DNA of 64,000 bases from positions 3,348,001-3,412,000 of the forward strand of contig NZ_CP054690.1 of the NCBI RefSeq assembly GCF_013348805.1, written 5' to 3'. Source of the DNA: Rhodococcus sp. W8901 (GTDB lineage Bacteria; Actinomycetota; Actinomycetes; Mycobacteriales; Mycobacteriaceae). Below are positions 47,801-55,958 of this stretch, one piece after another (position 1 is the stretch's first letter; each line of letters opens with the position of its first letter). The translations under genes were made by a program, and so were the position numbers. The notes below the pieces were generated by a model, which saw nothing but the letters and a program-made list of their open reading frames with translations, searched no databases and had not been told where the DNA came from.

Positions 47801-49613
47801 CGTGCCAGTCCATGGTGGTGCCGGCCGACTGCTTCTCGCCGGCGACCTCCCGCGGATCGGTGTTGATCTTGCCGTTCTTCTTGCCGTTGAAGTCGGGACC
47901 CTTCACCGAACCCTTGACCGGCGTGCCGTTGACGGTCGCCGTGTTGGTGAACACATCTCCGGAGTCCGGCACTTTGTCCTCGGTGAGGCAGGTCCGGTAC
48001 GTCACGTAGTAGTACTGCTTCGGGTCGACCTTGCCGGCGTCCTTCGGCGTGATCGTCACGGAGATGTCTTTGGCACCAGCCGCGGCGGTGGAAACGATGT
48101 CGAACTCGCCGGTGACGTCGGTGCGTTTGGGCCCTGAGCCGTCCGGCCCGGGCAGACGGTCGGCGCGCCAAACCTTGAGCCCAAGGCCCTCCTCACAGAC
48201 GGCATGATTGCCACCGAGAGTGTCCGCAATGGTGACTACCTTGCCGGGGCTGGTTTCGATGAAGCTGCCCGGGACCGTGATGGTCCACTCGGCCGCCTTG
48301 TACCGCTCACCATGCAGGAGATTGCCGGACTTCTCTGGCCCAGTCTTCGGACGCCAGTCCTGCCCGACACCGGGCGCGCTCACCGTCGTGCCGCCGATCC
48401 TCACGGAGTTGTCGTAGACGGCTTGCAGGCCGTCCTCCCCGGGGAGATCCACCTCGCCGCTGGTCGTGCACGAGGTGTACTCGACGCGGTAGAGCTTGCC
48501 CTTCTCGAAGGGTGCGCCGTTAGTGATCGTGATGCCGACCGCACCCGCGCCGCCAGGCTGGGTGACGGCGACGCCGCCGGGGACGTTCTTGAGATCGCCC
48601 GGGCGACCGGACAGCAACTTCGCGTTGAGCACTGCGTCCTCGCACAGCTTCATGTTGCTCGAGAGCGTGTCGCTCAGGGTCACCGAACCGTTGCCAGCTG
48701 TGTCCAGAGCGGCCAGGTCGGCGCCGGGGATGTCAATGGTCCAACGCACAGACTGTTTGTTGTCCTGGAGCTTGCCGGACTTCGTGGCCTCGCCGATCAC
48801 GCGGCCATCGCTGATGCCGCCCTCGCCGGGCAGATCGACCGGCACGACCTTCTCGTTGATCTCGAAGTCGATCGTCTCGGACGTGGTGTACTCGACCGCC
48901 TTCGTGAAGACCTCGAAGTCGCCGAACACTTCTTCGGGGCGATCCGTCACGGCGTCGGTGAGCACACAGGTCATGACATTGGTGGCGGCCACCAGATTGC
49001 AGGTGCCCCAGGCCGTCCCGTCGTCGCCCTCGAGGACGAACGCGGGGTTGGTCCCGAGCTTCAATTCGGCAGGGAACTTGATCGTGAACTCGTCGCCCGA
49101 CTGCGGGTCCGCCTTGCTCGCGTCCCAGGTGCCCTTCACAGTGACGGAGTCGCCGACCGTGATCTGCTGGCCGTTCTTCCCCTCGACCTGGACGTCGGTG
49201 ATCTGTACATCGATCTTGGGATTGAGTCCGCGCGGGGTGACCGCCGCGCTTCGCTTCGCCGTCGTCGGGGCCACGCTGGTCGTGCTCGCGGGCGACTTCG
49301 ACGTGGACGCGGACGGCGCCTTCGTCGTGGTCGCGGGCGACTCCGATGCGGGCGCCGTCGTCGTGGTTGCAGGAGCCTTCGTCGTGGTCGCGGTCGACTC
49401 AGACGTGGACGACTCCGGCGTGGACGCGGGCGGCGCCTTCGTCGTCGAGGTGGCCGGAGTGGTGGTCGCGGTCTCGCTTGGGTCCGCCGAGGCAACCGGG
49501 GCGAGCGAGAACGACGTCAAGACCAGGGTCAGGGCCATGAACATCAACCCCAGCGCCGTCCACCGAGACACCACCCCCTCTCCGGCACGGCGAAGGAAGG
49601 AACGGTTACGCAT
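44868..49613 (-). CDS. LPVTG-anchored surface protein with DUF5979-type repeats
   Basis: 1581 residues. A signal peptide (about 1-43, ending PVASA) is followed by a Ser/Thr/Ala/Pro-rich stalk (44-125), a region of about 550 residues with adhesin-like domains carrying Cys residues in pairs (for example GTCNLVAATNVMTCVL), then six or so tandem beta-sandwich repeats in which motifs like KVTFTEVQP, ITLTETVPANG and VTFTEVGRP recur. A Pro/Gly-rich wall-spanning segment precedes LPVTG (1545-1549), a hydrophobic helix and RNRRR. It is exported and joined to peptidoglycan by a sortase. Weak GAAAGG ribosome site. Binding target unknown. Confidence 0.9.
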   Translation of the reverse strand: MRNRSFLRRAGEGVVSRWTALGLMFMALTLVLTSFSLAPVASADPSETATTTPATSTTKAPPASTPESSTSESTATTTKAPATTTTAPASESPATTTKAPSASTSKSPASTTSVAPTTAKRSAAVTPRGLNPKIDVQITDVQVEGKNGQQITVGDSVTVKGTWDASKADPQSGDEFTIKFPAELKLGTNPAFVLEGDDGTAWGTCNLVAATNVMTCVLTDAVTDRPEEVFGDFEVFTKAVEYTTSETIDFEINEKVVPVDLPGEGGISDGRVIGEATKSGKLQDNKQSVRWTIDIPGADLAALDTAGNGSVTLSDTLSSNMKLCEDAVLNAKLLSGRPGDLKNVPGGVAVTQPGGAGAVGITITNGAPFEKGKLYRVEYTSCTTSGEVDLPGEDGLQAVYDNSVRIGGTTVSAPGVGQDWRPKTGPEKSGNLLHGERYKAAEWTITVPGSFIETSPGKVVTIADTLGGNHAVCEEGLGLKVWRADRLPGPDGSGPKRTDVTGEFDIVSTAAAGAKDISVTITPKDAGKVDPKQYYYVTYRTCLTEDKVPDSGDVFTNTATVNGTPVKGSVKGPDFNGKKNGKINTDPREVAGEKQSAGTTMDWHVEIPGRHLEGRNDPAVITDTFSETMTVCEVSGDLKKNLNLKVIAKDFLGHSGVNAERDLTAGTTVTRTADGIDFTLPKEANDYSRETRYYIDYTLCTTSGGLDQRGTEYSNTLAYEGGPNLSHGVKQEWGGGGTGQGVARGSFSLLKQIDSSSEKFPEGTEFTVKVEEFAPGKNPEMDKPSATYNVKVKADGTPVSGFYPRGTGWQIRLSEIDLPTVDGVYFEQGTFRPADGVTLNADRTQALVTITPKSNVEVKLVNKAVLGSAKITKTVIGEALGALTGNEAFVVNAEIDLGDGSGNEIRPFTLTHGGVFDLKNLPIGAKVTFTEVQPTDTDRVTWSAPVIEPKTLIIGTDAAANTVSVTNEAKITQGTFELSKKLTGPEAFNKEVPKTFDVVATWTDANNVPQSKTLTLPSDGTAVPFGENLPGGTKITLTETVPANGNGLAYGVPAYTGDVTIGESGVVTIGKDLRKVEVVNFVDKNDGTLRILKQVEGEAAGEIGDDVEFTVEASWKDGVNYAKETLTVKKGVATPLNAKLPVGTEVTFTEVGRPDVAGVEWGTIQWGTDPNGESWLKDNGNGSVTGIVSDDPTEGRLITLTNEALWAFGSVEFTKYILDGDDPIPATEADLPSGAEFQVRIDGIDPALPAGTDFPAVGETITLNAGNGFSWKSGDVLPRNTMVTFSEVDPNPLPGIAWARPYYWVAEDAGDADYRNTVAIVPGDEAKVEIHNRPIPTTDVDIEKIVTGPKGNQVTKDPSTTFQVTATWTDVDDEARTCILAVKPGASVTPTAQCDAAVIDGRVQFPLDTEITFVETGAHTDVTNVKWGDVVWGVNEGSADVVTIDGKPTGVSVTLAGDAEGSVVLGLENKTSSNGLIIIPLPIPILPWDGSLIPPGSGSEWPTPPVSNQPGGPGSPEQPSKPGDSGHNGAPGKPAPTQPDQSPSLPVTGANVIWLAGVGLALIVGGAWLTLRNRRRVSGEG

Positions 49614-50225
49614 GGGTTATACCTTTCGTTACACACACAAATTTTCTATCGACCTGCCGGAGGCTGCCGACCTGGCACACGGGATTCTCAGATCGGCCCT
49701 GCCCCACTCCAGCGGCCTACCCGAGGACCGGGAACGACTTGCAACTACCCCCGGGCGGCGCCACCAAAGTGCGCGCAAGTTCGGATGTCGACGCTGCGAC
49801 CGGCGAGCAGTCTTCGGGCCGCGCGTGACGCGGCCACAAGGCTTGCCATTCGACCCCTTCCACTGAACGGCACAAGTTGGACAACTATCCATATATACGA
49901 TCGGGGGACACACGCGCTGAGCCGAACCAACGTTTGATTCCGGGCCTTCGGACCACAGACGAGCGCCGGTACGTAGCGAAACCTGTTGCGCTACAGGGTG
50001 ATTGAGTCGCTACCCAGCGAGAGCGGAGCGAACCATGGAGCAGTCGCGGCCGAGCGGAAACTTCACCCCCGGAATCACCCTCATCTACTGGTCGCCCGTC
50101 CAACTCCGTTGGTCATTCGTTTGGCGGAGGCGCCCGCTTTCGCGACGGCGGGGTGGCTGCGGACTGCAGTGTCGGCGCACACTCCACCGCGTGTGAGTGA
50201 TGTACACCACTGTCCCGCAAGGGAT
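49614..50225. other. Upstream region of the LPVTG adhesin gene
   Basis: About 600 bp without a gene I can support. The part next to the adhesin is AT-rich for this genome (TTTGTGTGTG and ATATATAC at about 49892) and should hold its promoter. The rest is weakly coding-like in several frames but shows no recognisable family; it merges into IS3 debris at about 50226. Confidence 0.45.
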
Positions 50226-50700
50226 CTGATGCGATGGCGGGACGAGCTGGTGAGGATCTCGCGGGAAGCGATGTTCACGGGTCACGTACCCACAAAGTCG
50301 TTCAAGACCGAGCGCAAGGTCGAAGCATCCCATCGGGTGATCGATTCGGGCCGGACGATCGCCGCCGGATCGAGGCGGCCGCCGCCCAGGGTGATCAACC
50401 CCTCGACGGTGCCGAGTGCGCCGAGTTGCTGCGGTTGCGCAAGCAGGTCGCCGAGTAGAGGCCCGGATGACTGACCTGCTCGAGGCATCGCCCTCCGGAC
50501 ACTACGAATACTGCACGCGTTCTGCAGCAACAGGATTGATTCTTCGGATGAAGCGGCGGGCAGAGTTGGCGGTCAAGATCGCCGAATGTCACCGAGCCTC
50601 GGGTGGAGTGTACGGGTCGCCGAAGATCATGGCCGAACACGGGATCGTCGGGATCAGTTCACGCACGAGTACTACTACCGGTATACCTTCATTGAGCAGT
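50226..50700 (+). pseudogene. Relic of an IS3-family transposase
   Basis: The plus strand in shifting frames reads DELVRISREAMFTGHVPTKS then KTERKVEASHRVIDSGRTIA, AECAELLRLRKQVAE and, later, AELAVKIAECHRASGGVYGS PK. These are the ends of OrfA and the start of OrfB of an IS3-type element. Stops and frameshifts separate the parts, and the integrase core is missing. Confidence 0.65.
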
Positions 50701-50788
50701 AATTCACCGCGATCGTCCCGGATCGGGTCGGTGTTGCACAACCCCGCGTCCACCGTTCTGGGGGAACCTCGCGGCGACCACTACCGGA

Positions 50789-51526
50789 TCAGAACGGGAC
50801 GGCGGTCACCACCACGTTCTCCAGATACGTCCCGCGCCCCTGCGCATCCTTCACGATCTCCCCACCACACGTCACGATATGCAACTCACGCGGACCACCA
50901 GCACCCTGGAACACCCACTCCGGCAACACCTGCTTGACGAACCGCTCCATCCGCGTCACCTTCCACCGGGTGACCACCCCGTCCTTCGTCAGATACACAG
51001 CATCACCCGGATACAACGTGTGCATCCAATACAACGCACCCTCACCCTGATTCGCGTTGTCCACATGACCGGCCACCAGAATCCCGCCATCCGGCGCCTC
51101 GATCGGCGCCGACCCGGTCCAGTACGTCACCGCACTCACATCCCGAGGCAGCAACAAACTCCCGTCCGCCGCCAACCCCAACGGATCGAGCGCCGTCTCC
51201 ACCCCGATCGCCGGAACCACCACGCTGTCGTCCGGCAACGGACCGAACGGAATCTGCGGCCGGTCCGCTGGATTCGCCGCCGCCGGACCCGGCTTACGCG
51301 CCTTCCCGCCGTCGCCGATCACGGGCGCCGGCCCAGCAACGGGGTCGTGGACTCCGTCCGGCGACAAGTCGAACGTCGACTCGGGCACCGGCGCCGCGGA
51401 CGCCGACTCCGGTTGCAGGCCACGGAAGACCAGAAGACCACCACCCGCGAGCAGCACCAACGCCATGACTACCAGCAGAATCGTCCCGCTCCGACCCGAC
51501 CCACGCTTGGCCGCATGCTTCCCCAC
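50789..51526 (-). CDS. srtF: Class F sortase
   Basis: A 245-residue sortase with one membrane helix (about 16-33), a Pro/Asp-rich spacer and the class F core: ILVAGHVDNAN with His154, LHIVTCGG with Cys220 and GRGTYLENVVV with Arg231. Class F enzymes in actinobacteria attach a limited set of surface proteins. It follows the 1304-residue repeat protein on the same strand after a strong hairpin, so that protein is its probable substrate. Confidence 0.9.
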   Translation of the reverse strand: MGKHAAKRGSGRSGTILLVVMALVLLAGGGLLVFRGLQPESASAAPVPESTFDLSPDGVHDPVAGPAPVIGDGGKARKPGPAAANPADRPQIPFGPLPDDSVVVPAIGVETALDPLGLAADGSLLLPRDVSAVTYWTGSAPIEAPDGGILVAGHVDNANQGEGALYWMHTLYPGDAVYLTKDGVVTRWKVTRMERFVKQVLPEWVFQGAGGPRELHIVTCGGEIVKDAQGRGTYLENVVVTAVPF

Positions 51527-51562
51527 GCTTCACAACCCTCTCCATCACCCCCGACGTGAACG

Positions 51563-51599
51563 CGGGTGGCCCGAGACGGTTCTCGTCTCGGGCCACCCG
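51563..51599 (-). terminator. 16-bp perfect stem-loop between the repeat protein and the class F sortase
   Basis: Arms 51563-51578 and 51584-51599 (CGGGTGGCCCGAGACG and complement) with a 5-nt loop. It lies 18 bp past the repeat-protein stop and 36 bp before the sortase start. As in the other module, no T-run follows. Probable attenuation of the sortase or mRNA 3'-end stabilisation. Confidence 0.75.
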
Positions 51600-51617
51600 G
51601 TCAATCATCAGCGGTCA

Positions 51618-54600
51618 TCACAGATCTGTGACGTCACCTTCCGCAGCCTTGCGCCTGCGCAGTGCCATGAACAGGACACCAGCCGCAGCGACCAGCAGCG
51701 CCAGTCCACCGGCGACGAGGCCCGTGTTCAGACCGCCGTCACCGTCGGCGCCCAGACCCGAATCGATCAGCGCACCCTTCTCGGTGTCGGAGTTGCCGGC
51801 GGCTCCACCATTTCCGGCATTCCCGTTCCCGGAGTTGCCCGCGTTGCCGGGAGTACCCGGGTCACCGGGCGTACCGGGGTTGGCGGGAGTACCGGGATTG
51901 CCACCGGGCGTACCGGGGTTACCACCGGGAGTACCGGGGTTACCGGAACCCGATCCGGCCGAACCCGAGTTCTCCTGCGAACCAGCAGAACCCGACGAGC
52001 CGGCCGAACCCGCGTTCTCCTGCGAGCCGGAGTTCTCCAGCGAACCCGCTGCGAGAGATCCGGCCGCGAGCGAACCTGCCGCCAGAGAGCCCGCCGCCAG
52101 CGAACCGCTGCCGAGGGAACCCGCCCCGAGGGAGCCGAGCGAACCGAGGCCCAGCGAGCCGAGCGAACCCGTTCCGCCGGGCTGTTCCCCAGCGGTGACC
52201 GTCGCGTCCGACGGATTCGATTCGATCGGAGCCTTCGACGGCGGGGTGCCGGTTGCCGTGGCGACGTTGTCGATCGAGCCGGCCTTCATGTCCTCATCCG
52301 TGAACGTGTAGGTGGCCTCGCAGGTCACCGACTCGCCGGGATCCAGCGAGTTGTCCGGGCACGTGATGTCCGACAGCGTTCCGGTGCCGGAGAACTCGTT
52401 CTCCTTGACCTTCACCTCGGTGAGGGTCTGATCACCGGTGTTCGTGATCGCGAACTTGTAGGTGACGGTGTCACCCACCTGGACGTTCTCGCGCGGCTCC
52501 GCGGTCTTCTCGAGCGTCAACCCCGACTTCGGATCCCCTGCCAGGTTCTCCTCGTCCTGGGGCGACTCGATCGGAGTCTCGGTGCCCGGAGGCGTACCCG
52601 TGGCGATCGCGACGTTGTCGAGCTTGCCGGCGTTGACATCGTCCTGCGTGATCGTGTACTTCGCCGAGCACGTCACCTTCGCGCCGGGCGCCATCGACTT
52701 CGCCTCTTCCGGGCAGGACAGGTCGGTGATCTTTCCCGAGCCCGAGAACGCGCCCTCGGCCACCTTCACGTTCGACAGCGTCTGGTTACCCGTGTTGGTG
52801 ATGTCGAACGTGTACGTGATCTCCTGGCCGACCTTGAAGTCCTCGACACCCTTGGGCGACGCGGTCTTCACGATCTCGAGGGCAGGCTTCTGGTTGCCCG
52901 ACAGGTTCACGTCATCGGGTTCCGAGGTCACGTCCCCACCCGACGGCGGGGTACCGGTCGCGGTGGCGGTGTTATCGAGAGTGCCCCGATCGACGTCGGA
53001 CTGGGTCAGCTCATACGTGGCGGTGCACACCGTAGACGCGTTGGGTGCCAAAGGCTTCGACGCATCCGGGCAGACGAAGTCACTCAGTTTCGTCTTGTCA
53101 CCCGAGAAGGCGACCTCGTTCGGATGCACGTCCGTCAGCGTCACATTGCCGGTGTTGGTCATCGTGAAGCTGTAGGTGACGGTCTCACCCACCGCGAACT
53201 TGTCCGCCTCGGTCGGCGTGGCGGTCTTCTCCAGGCTGATCGCCGCCTTCGGCTCGCCCGACAGCGTCTTGTCCGACGGCTTCGACGTGACCGGCTCACC
53301 CGACGGAGGCGTCCCCGTCGCGGTCGCGGTGTTCTCCAGCTTGCCGGCATCGATGTCGGCCTGCGTCAGCGTGTACTTCGCCGTGCAGGTCGTCGACTCG
53401 CCCGGTGCCAGCGACTTCGCGCCCGCTGGGCAATCGAACGCCGACATGTCGCCGTCACCCGTGAACTTGGTCTCGTTCGGATGCACGTCCGTGAGCGTCA
53501 CTTCACCGGTGTTGGTGATCTTGAAGGTGTAGTCGATCTCCTGGCCGACCTTGTAGGACTCGGTCGTCGACGGCGATGCGTCCTTCACGATGGACAGCGA
53601 CTTCGCGGGATTGCCCTCGAGCGTCTCCGTGTCCGGCGGGGACGTGATCGGTTCACCCGTCGGAGGCTTGCCCGTCGCGGTCGCGGTGTTCTCGATGCGC
53701 CCGCTGTCGATGTCCGCCTGGGTCAGCGTGTACTCCGCGGTGCACGTCACCGTGCCGCCAGGGGCCACGGACTTCACCGGGCAGTCGACGGCCGACAGCT
53801 TGCCATTGCCGGTGAAATCACCCTCGTTGACCTTCAGATCGTTCAACGTCACGTTGCCGGTGTTGCTGATCTTGAAGGTGTACTTGATGGTCTGGCCGAG
53901 CTTGTAGGCCTCGGCTTCCTTCGGCGACGCGATCTTGTCGAGCGTGATGCCGGGAGTGGCCGGACCGCCGACGAGAGGGACGCTCGACTCGTTCGAGTTG
54001 ACCGGCTTGCCACCCGGATCGGTTCCGGTCGCGGTCGCGGTGTTGTCGAGCTTGCCGCGGTCGATGTCCTCCTGCTGGAGGACGTACGTCGCGGTGCACG
54101 TCACAGATGCCTTGGGCGCCAACGACTTAGCACCATCGGGACAGGTGAAGCCCGACATGTCCGCCTTGCCGGTGAACGTCTTCTCGACCGGCTTGACGTC
54201 CTTGAGAGTCACGGCGCCGGTGTTCGTCATCTTGAAGCTGTAAGTGACGGTCTTGCCGACGACGAAGTCTGCAGCCGTGTTCGGCGACGCCGACTTCACC
54301 AACTCCAGGCCGGGCTTCTTCGCCGCGTTGGTGAACGTGCAACTGGTGCTCTTGCCGCTCTGACCAGCCGGAATCTCTACGGTGATGGTCGTGCCTTCAC
54401 CGGACTTCTTCGTCTGGGTCTTGGCGTCGACGCACTCCCACGTGGTGACGTAGTTGTCGAGGCTTGCGCCGCCCTGGGCGGTCTCCGTGAGGGTGTAGGT
54501 CTTGCCCGCAAGTCCGAGGACCGGGCCGGCAGCCTGGTCCTGGATCCCCGTCTTGGTGCCCGTCGTGGTCGCCGTGTTGCCCTCGCTCAGGCCACCACCG

Positions 54601-55532
54601 GAGATCTCAAGGCCGAACTGATCGTCCTTCCCGACGCGACCGTCGGGCAGGTTCTTGCGCAACTCGATCGTGTTCGGATCATTGCAGGAACCCATATCGG
54701 TCATGGACGAACTGGTCAGGTTGGCAGGGACTGCGTTGCCCGTACCCGGATCGACCTTGAGGAGGCTTCCGCCGCCACCGACGAACAGGTAGCCGTTCGG
54801 CCCGAAAGCAATCGAATTGCTCTTCTTGAAGGCCGTCGATTCATCCGTGATCGCCTTGCCCGTCAGAGTCTTCTCGGAAGACGTCGGCATCGGCCCCTGG
54901 ACCGAATAGATGCGGCCGTTATTGTCCCCGGCCGCGACGATGAACAGGTTGCCCTGTGCGTCGAAAGCCATGTCGCCGTTGCCGCCCGGGACCGTAGTCT
55001 TCTTGTCGAACTTCACCTTGAGGACGACACCGAGGGACGCGTTGTTGGCAGGGTCGTACGCCCCGAACGTGAACGAATCGGCGCCATCGTCCTTGCCGCC
55101 GTAGTAGTACAGGCCGTTCGCGGGGTTGATCGCACCGTGTGTGTTCTTGACCTTGGCCTTGTCCGACTCGCTGGTCGTCTTGCCGGACGCGGCGTCGTAC
55201 TCGTAGATCCTCCGGTTATCGCCATCATCTTCCGAGGATGTGTAGATCGCGTAGGTCCCGCTGGGACCAATACCGAGCTGGTTATGCCGGTAGCCCTTGC
55301 CGCTCGGCTCAACCGGAAACGCGTCGGTGACGGCCCCGGTGTTCGGGTCGATCCGCTTCGCGACACTCGAACCGTTGTCGACTGAATACAGCACATCACA
55401 TCTCAGGTTTTCCGCCGCTGCTGCGGTCCCTGCGCCGACCGTTACGGTCGACACTGTGGCCACGCCGGCGAACATCGCCATGACCACAGTTCGAATGACG
55501 CCCTTACGCAGGGCGCCGCCTAACCCCCCCAT
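51618..55532 (-). CDS. DUF11/DUF7507-type repeat surface protein with non-canonical C-terminal signal
   Basis: 1304 residues. The signal peptide (about 1-40, ending TAAAA) is followed by a 270-residue beta-propeller-like domain (GKGYRHNQLGIGPSG, GNGDMAFDAQGNLFIVAAGD, NSIAFGPNGYLFVGGG), one prealbumin-like domain, then six repeats of about 110 residues. Each repeat starts like LELVKSASPNTAADF, continues VTYSFKMTNTG and has GKLDNTATATG. A Ser/Gly/Ala segment with GSLAA units and an NPGTPGG stretch follow. The end (LNTG at 1268-1271, a hydrophobic helix, RRRK) resembles a sortase signal but has no LPxTG. Likely wall-attached adhesin or stalk. Confidence 0.87.
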   Translation of the reverse strand: MGGLGGALRKGVIRTVVMAMFAGVATVSTVTVGAGTAAAAENLRCDVLYSVDNGSSVAKRIDPNTGAVTDAFPVEPSGKGYRHNQLGIGPSGTYAIYTSSEDDGDNRRIYEYDAASGKTTSESDKAKVKNTHGAINPANGLYYYGGKDDGADSFTFGAYDPANNASLGVVLKVKFDKKTTVPGGNGDMAFDAQGNLFIVAAGDNNGRIYSVQGPMPTSSEKTLTGKAITDESTAFKKSNSIAFGPNGYLFVGGGGSLLKVDPGTGNAVPANLTSSSMTDMGSCNDPNTIELRKNLPDGRVGKDDQFGLEISGGGLSEGNTATTTGTKTGIQDQAAGPVLGLAGKTYTLTETAQGGASLDNYVTTWECVDAKTQTKKSGEGTTITVEIPAGQSGKSTSCTFTNAAKKPGLELVKSASPNTAADFVVGKTVTYSFKMTNTGAVTLKDVKPVEKTFTGKADMSGFTCPDGAKSLAPKASVTCTATYVLQQEDIDRGKLDNTATATGTDPGGKPVNSNESSVPLVGGPATPGITLDKIASPKEAEAYKLGQTIKYTFKISNTGNVTLNDLKVNEGDFTGNGKLSAVDCPVKSVAPGGTVTCTAEYTLTQADIDSGRIENTATATGKPPTGEPITSPPDTETLEGNPAKSLSIVKDASPSTTESYKVGQEIDYTFKITNTGEVTLTDVHPNETKFTGDGDMSAFDCPAGAKSLAPGESTTCTAKYTLTQADIDAGKLENTATATGTPPSGEPVTSKPSDKTLSGEPKAAISLEKTATPTEADKFAVGETVTYSFTMTNTGNVTLTDVHPNEVAFSGDKTKLSDFVCPDASKPLAPNASTVCTATYELTQSDVDRGTLDNTATATGTPPSGGDVTSEPDDVNLSGNQKPALEIVKTASPKGVEDFKVGQEITYTFDITNTGNQTLSNVKVAEGAFSGSGKITDLSCPEEAKSMAPGAKVTCSAKYTITQDDVNAGKLDNVAIATGTPPGTETPIESPQDEENLAGDPKSGLTLEKTAEPRENVQVGDTVTYKFAITNTGDQTLTEVKVKENEFSGTGTLSDITCPDNSLDPGESVTCEATYTFTDEDMKAGSIDNVATATGTPPSKAPIESNPSDATVTAGEQPGGTGSLGSLGLGSLGSLGAGSLGSGSLAAGSLAAGSLAAGSLAAGSLENSGSQENAGSAGSSGSAGSQENSGSAGSGSGNPGTPGGNPGTPGGNPGTPANPGTPGDPGTPGNAGNSGNGNAGNGGAAGNSDTEKGALIDSGLGADGDGGLNTGLVAGGLALLVAAAGVLFMALRRRKAAEGDVTDL

Positions 55533-55897
55533 TTGAGGCCCTTCTTATGAACGCCCGGCCAGACCTGGCCACGGCGAAATGGATGATGAATGGAAAATCA
55601 CCCCGACGCCGGACATACAAACACAAACGTCGATACAGCCCGCACCACCCGAATCGACGCGCCTCACCCCCGAACGGATGGGGAATTCGAATGAAATACC
55701 CTGTTCAACAACATGATTCGATAGATTGTACTGAAGTGCAAAACGCATATCGAAGGCCGGAGGTGAGGCGGCAAATCACCCTCAGTTTCACCCGTTGAAA
55801 GTTGAACCAAAAGTCCCGAGCCGGACAGCCCCCTACCGGGCACTGGGCATAGCAGTTGCGGCACACGGCATCCGAGGCGTTGCCACTCGGACACGAA
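55533..55897. other. Upstream region of the repeat protein gene
   Basis: About 365 bp between the repeat protein and the MFS terminator. No gene is supported. An AT-rich segment at 55690-55750 (around ACATGATTCGATAGATTGTA) is the best place for the surface-protein promoter, implying a long 5' leader. Confidence 0.4.
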
Positions 55898-55933
55898 AGC
55901 GGCCGGTCCGATCTGCAGATCGGACCGGCCGCT
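55898..55933 (-). terminator. 36-bp perfect palindrome, MFS gene terminator
   Basis: AGCGGCCGGTCCGATCTG and its complement meet with no spacer; as RNA it would form a long stem with a short TGCA loop, followed by TTTCG in the minus direction. It lies 25 bp past the MFS stop codon. Probable intrinsic terminator. Confidence 0.7.
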
Positions 55934-55958
55934 CGAGCCGTTACACGTCAACCACAGG

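Noticed and set aside
52200-54320. Regular repeats that might suggest a CRISPR array
   Set aside because: The period is about 330 bp, in frame, and encodes similar protein domains; there are no short identical repeats with spacers.
51465-55385. 1306-codon open frame on the plus strand
   Set aside because: Antisense to the repeat surface protein. Its apparent repeats mirror those of the true gene.
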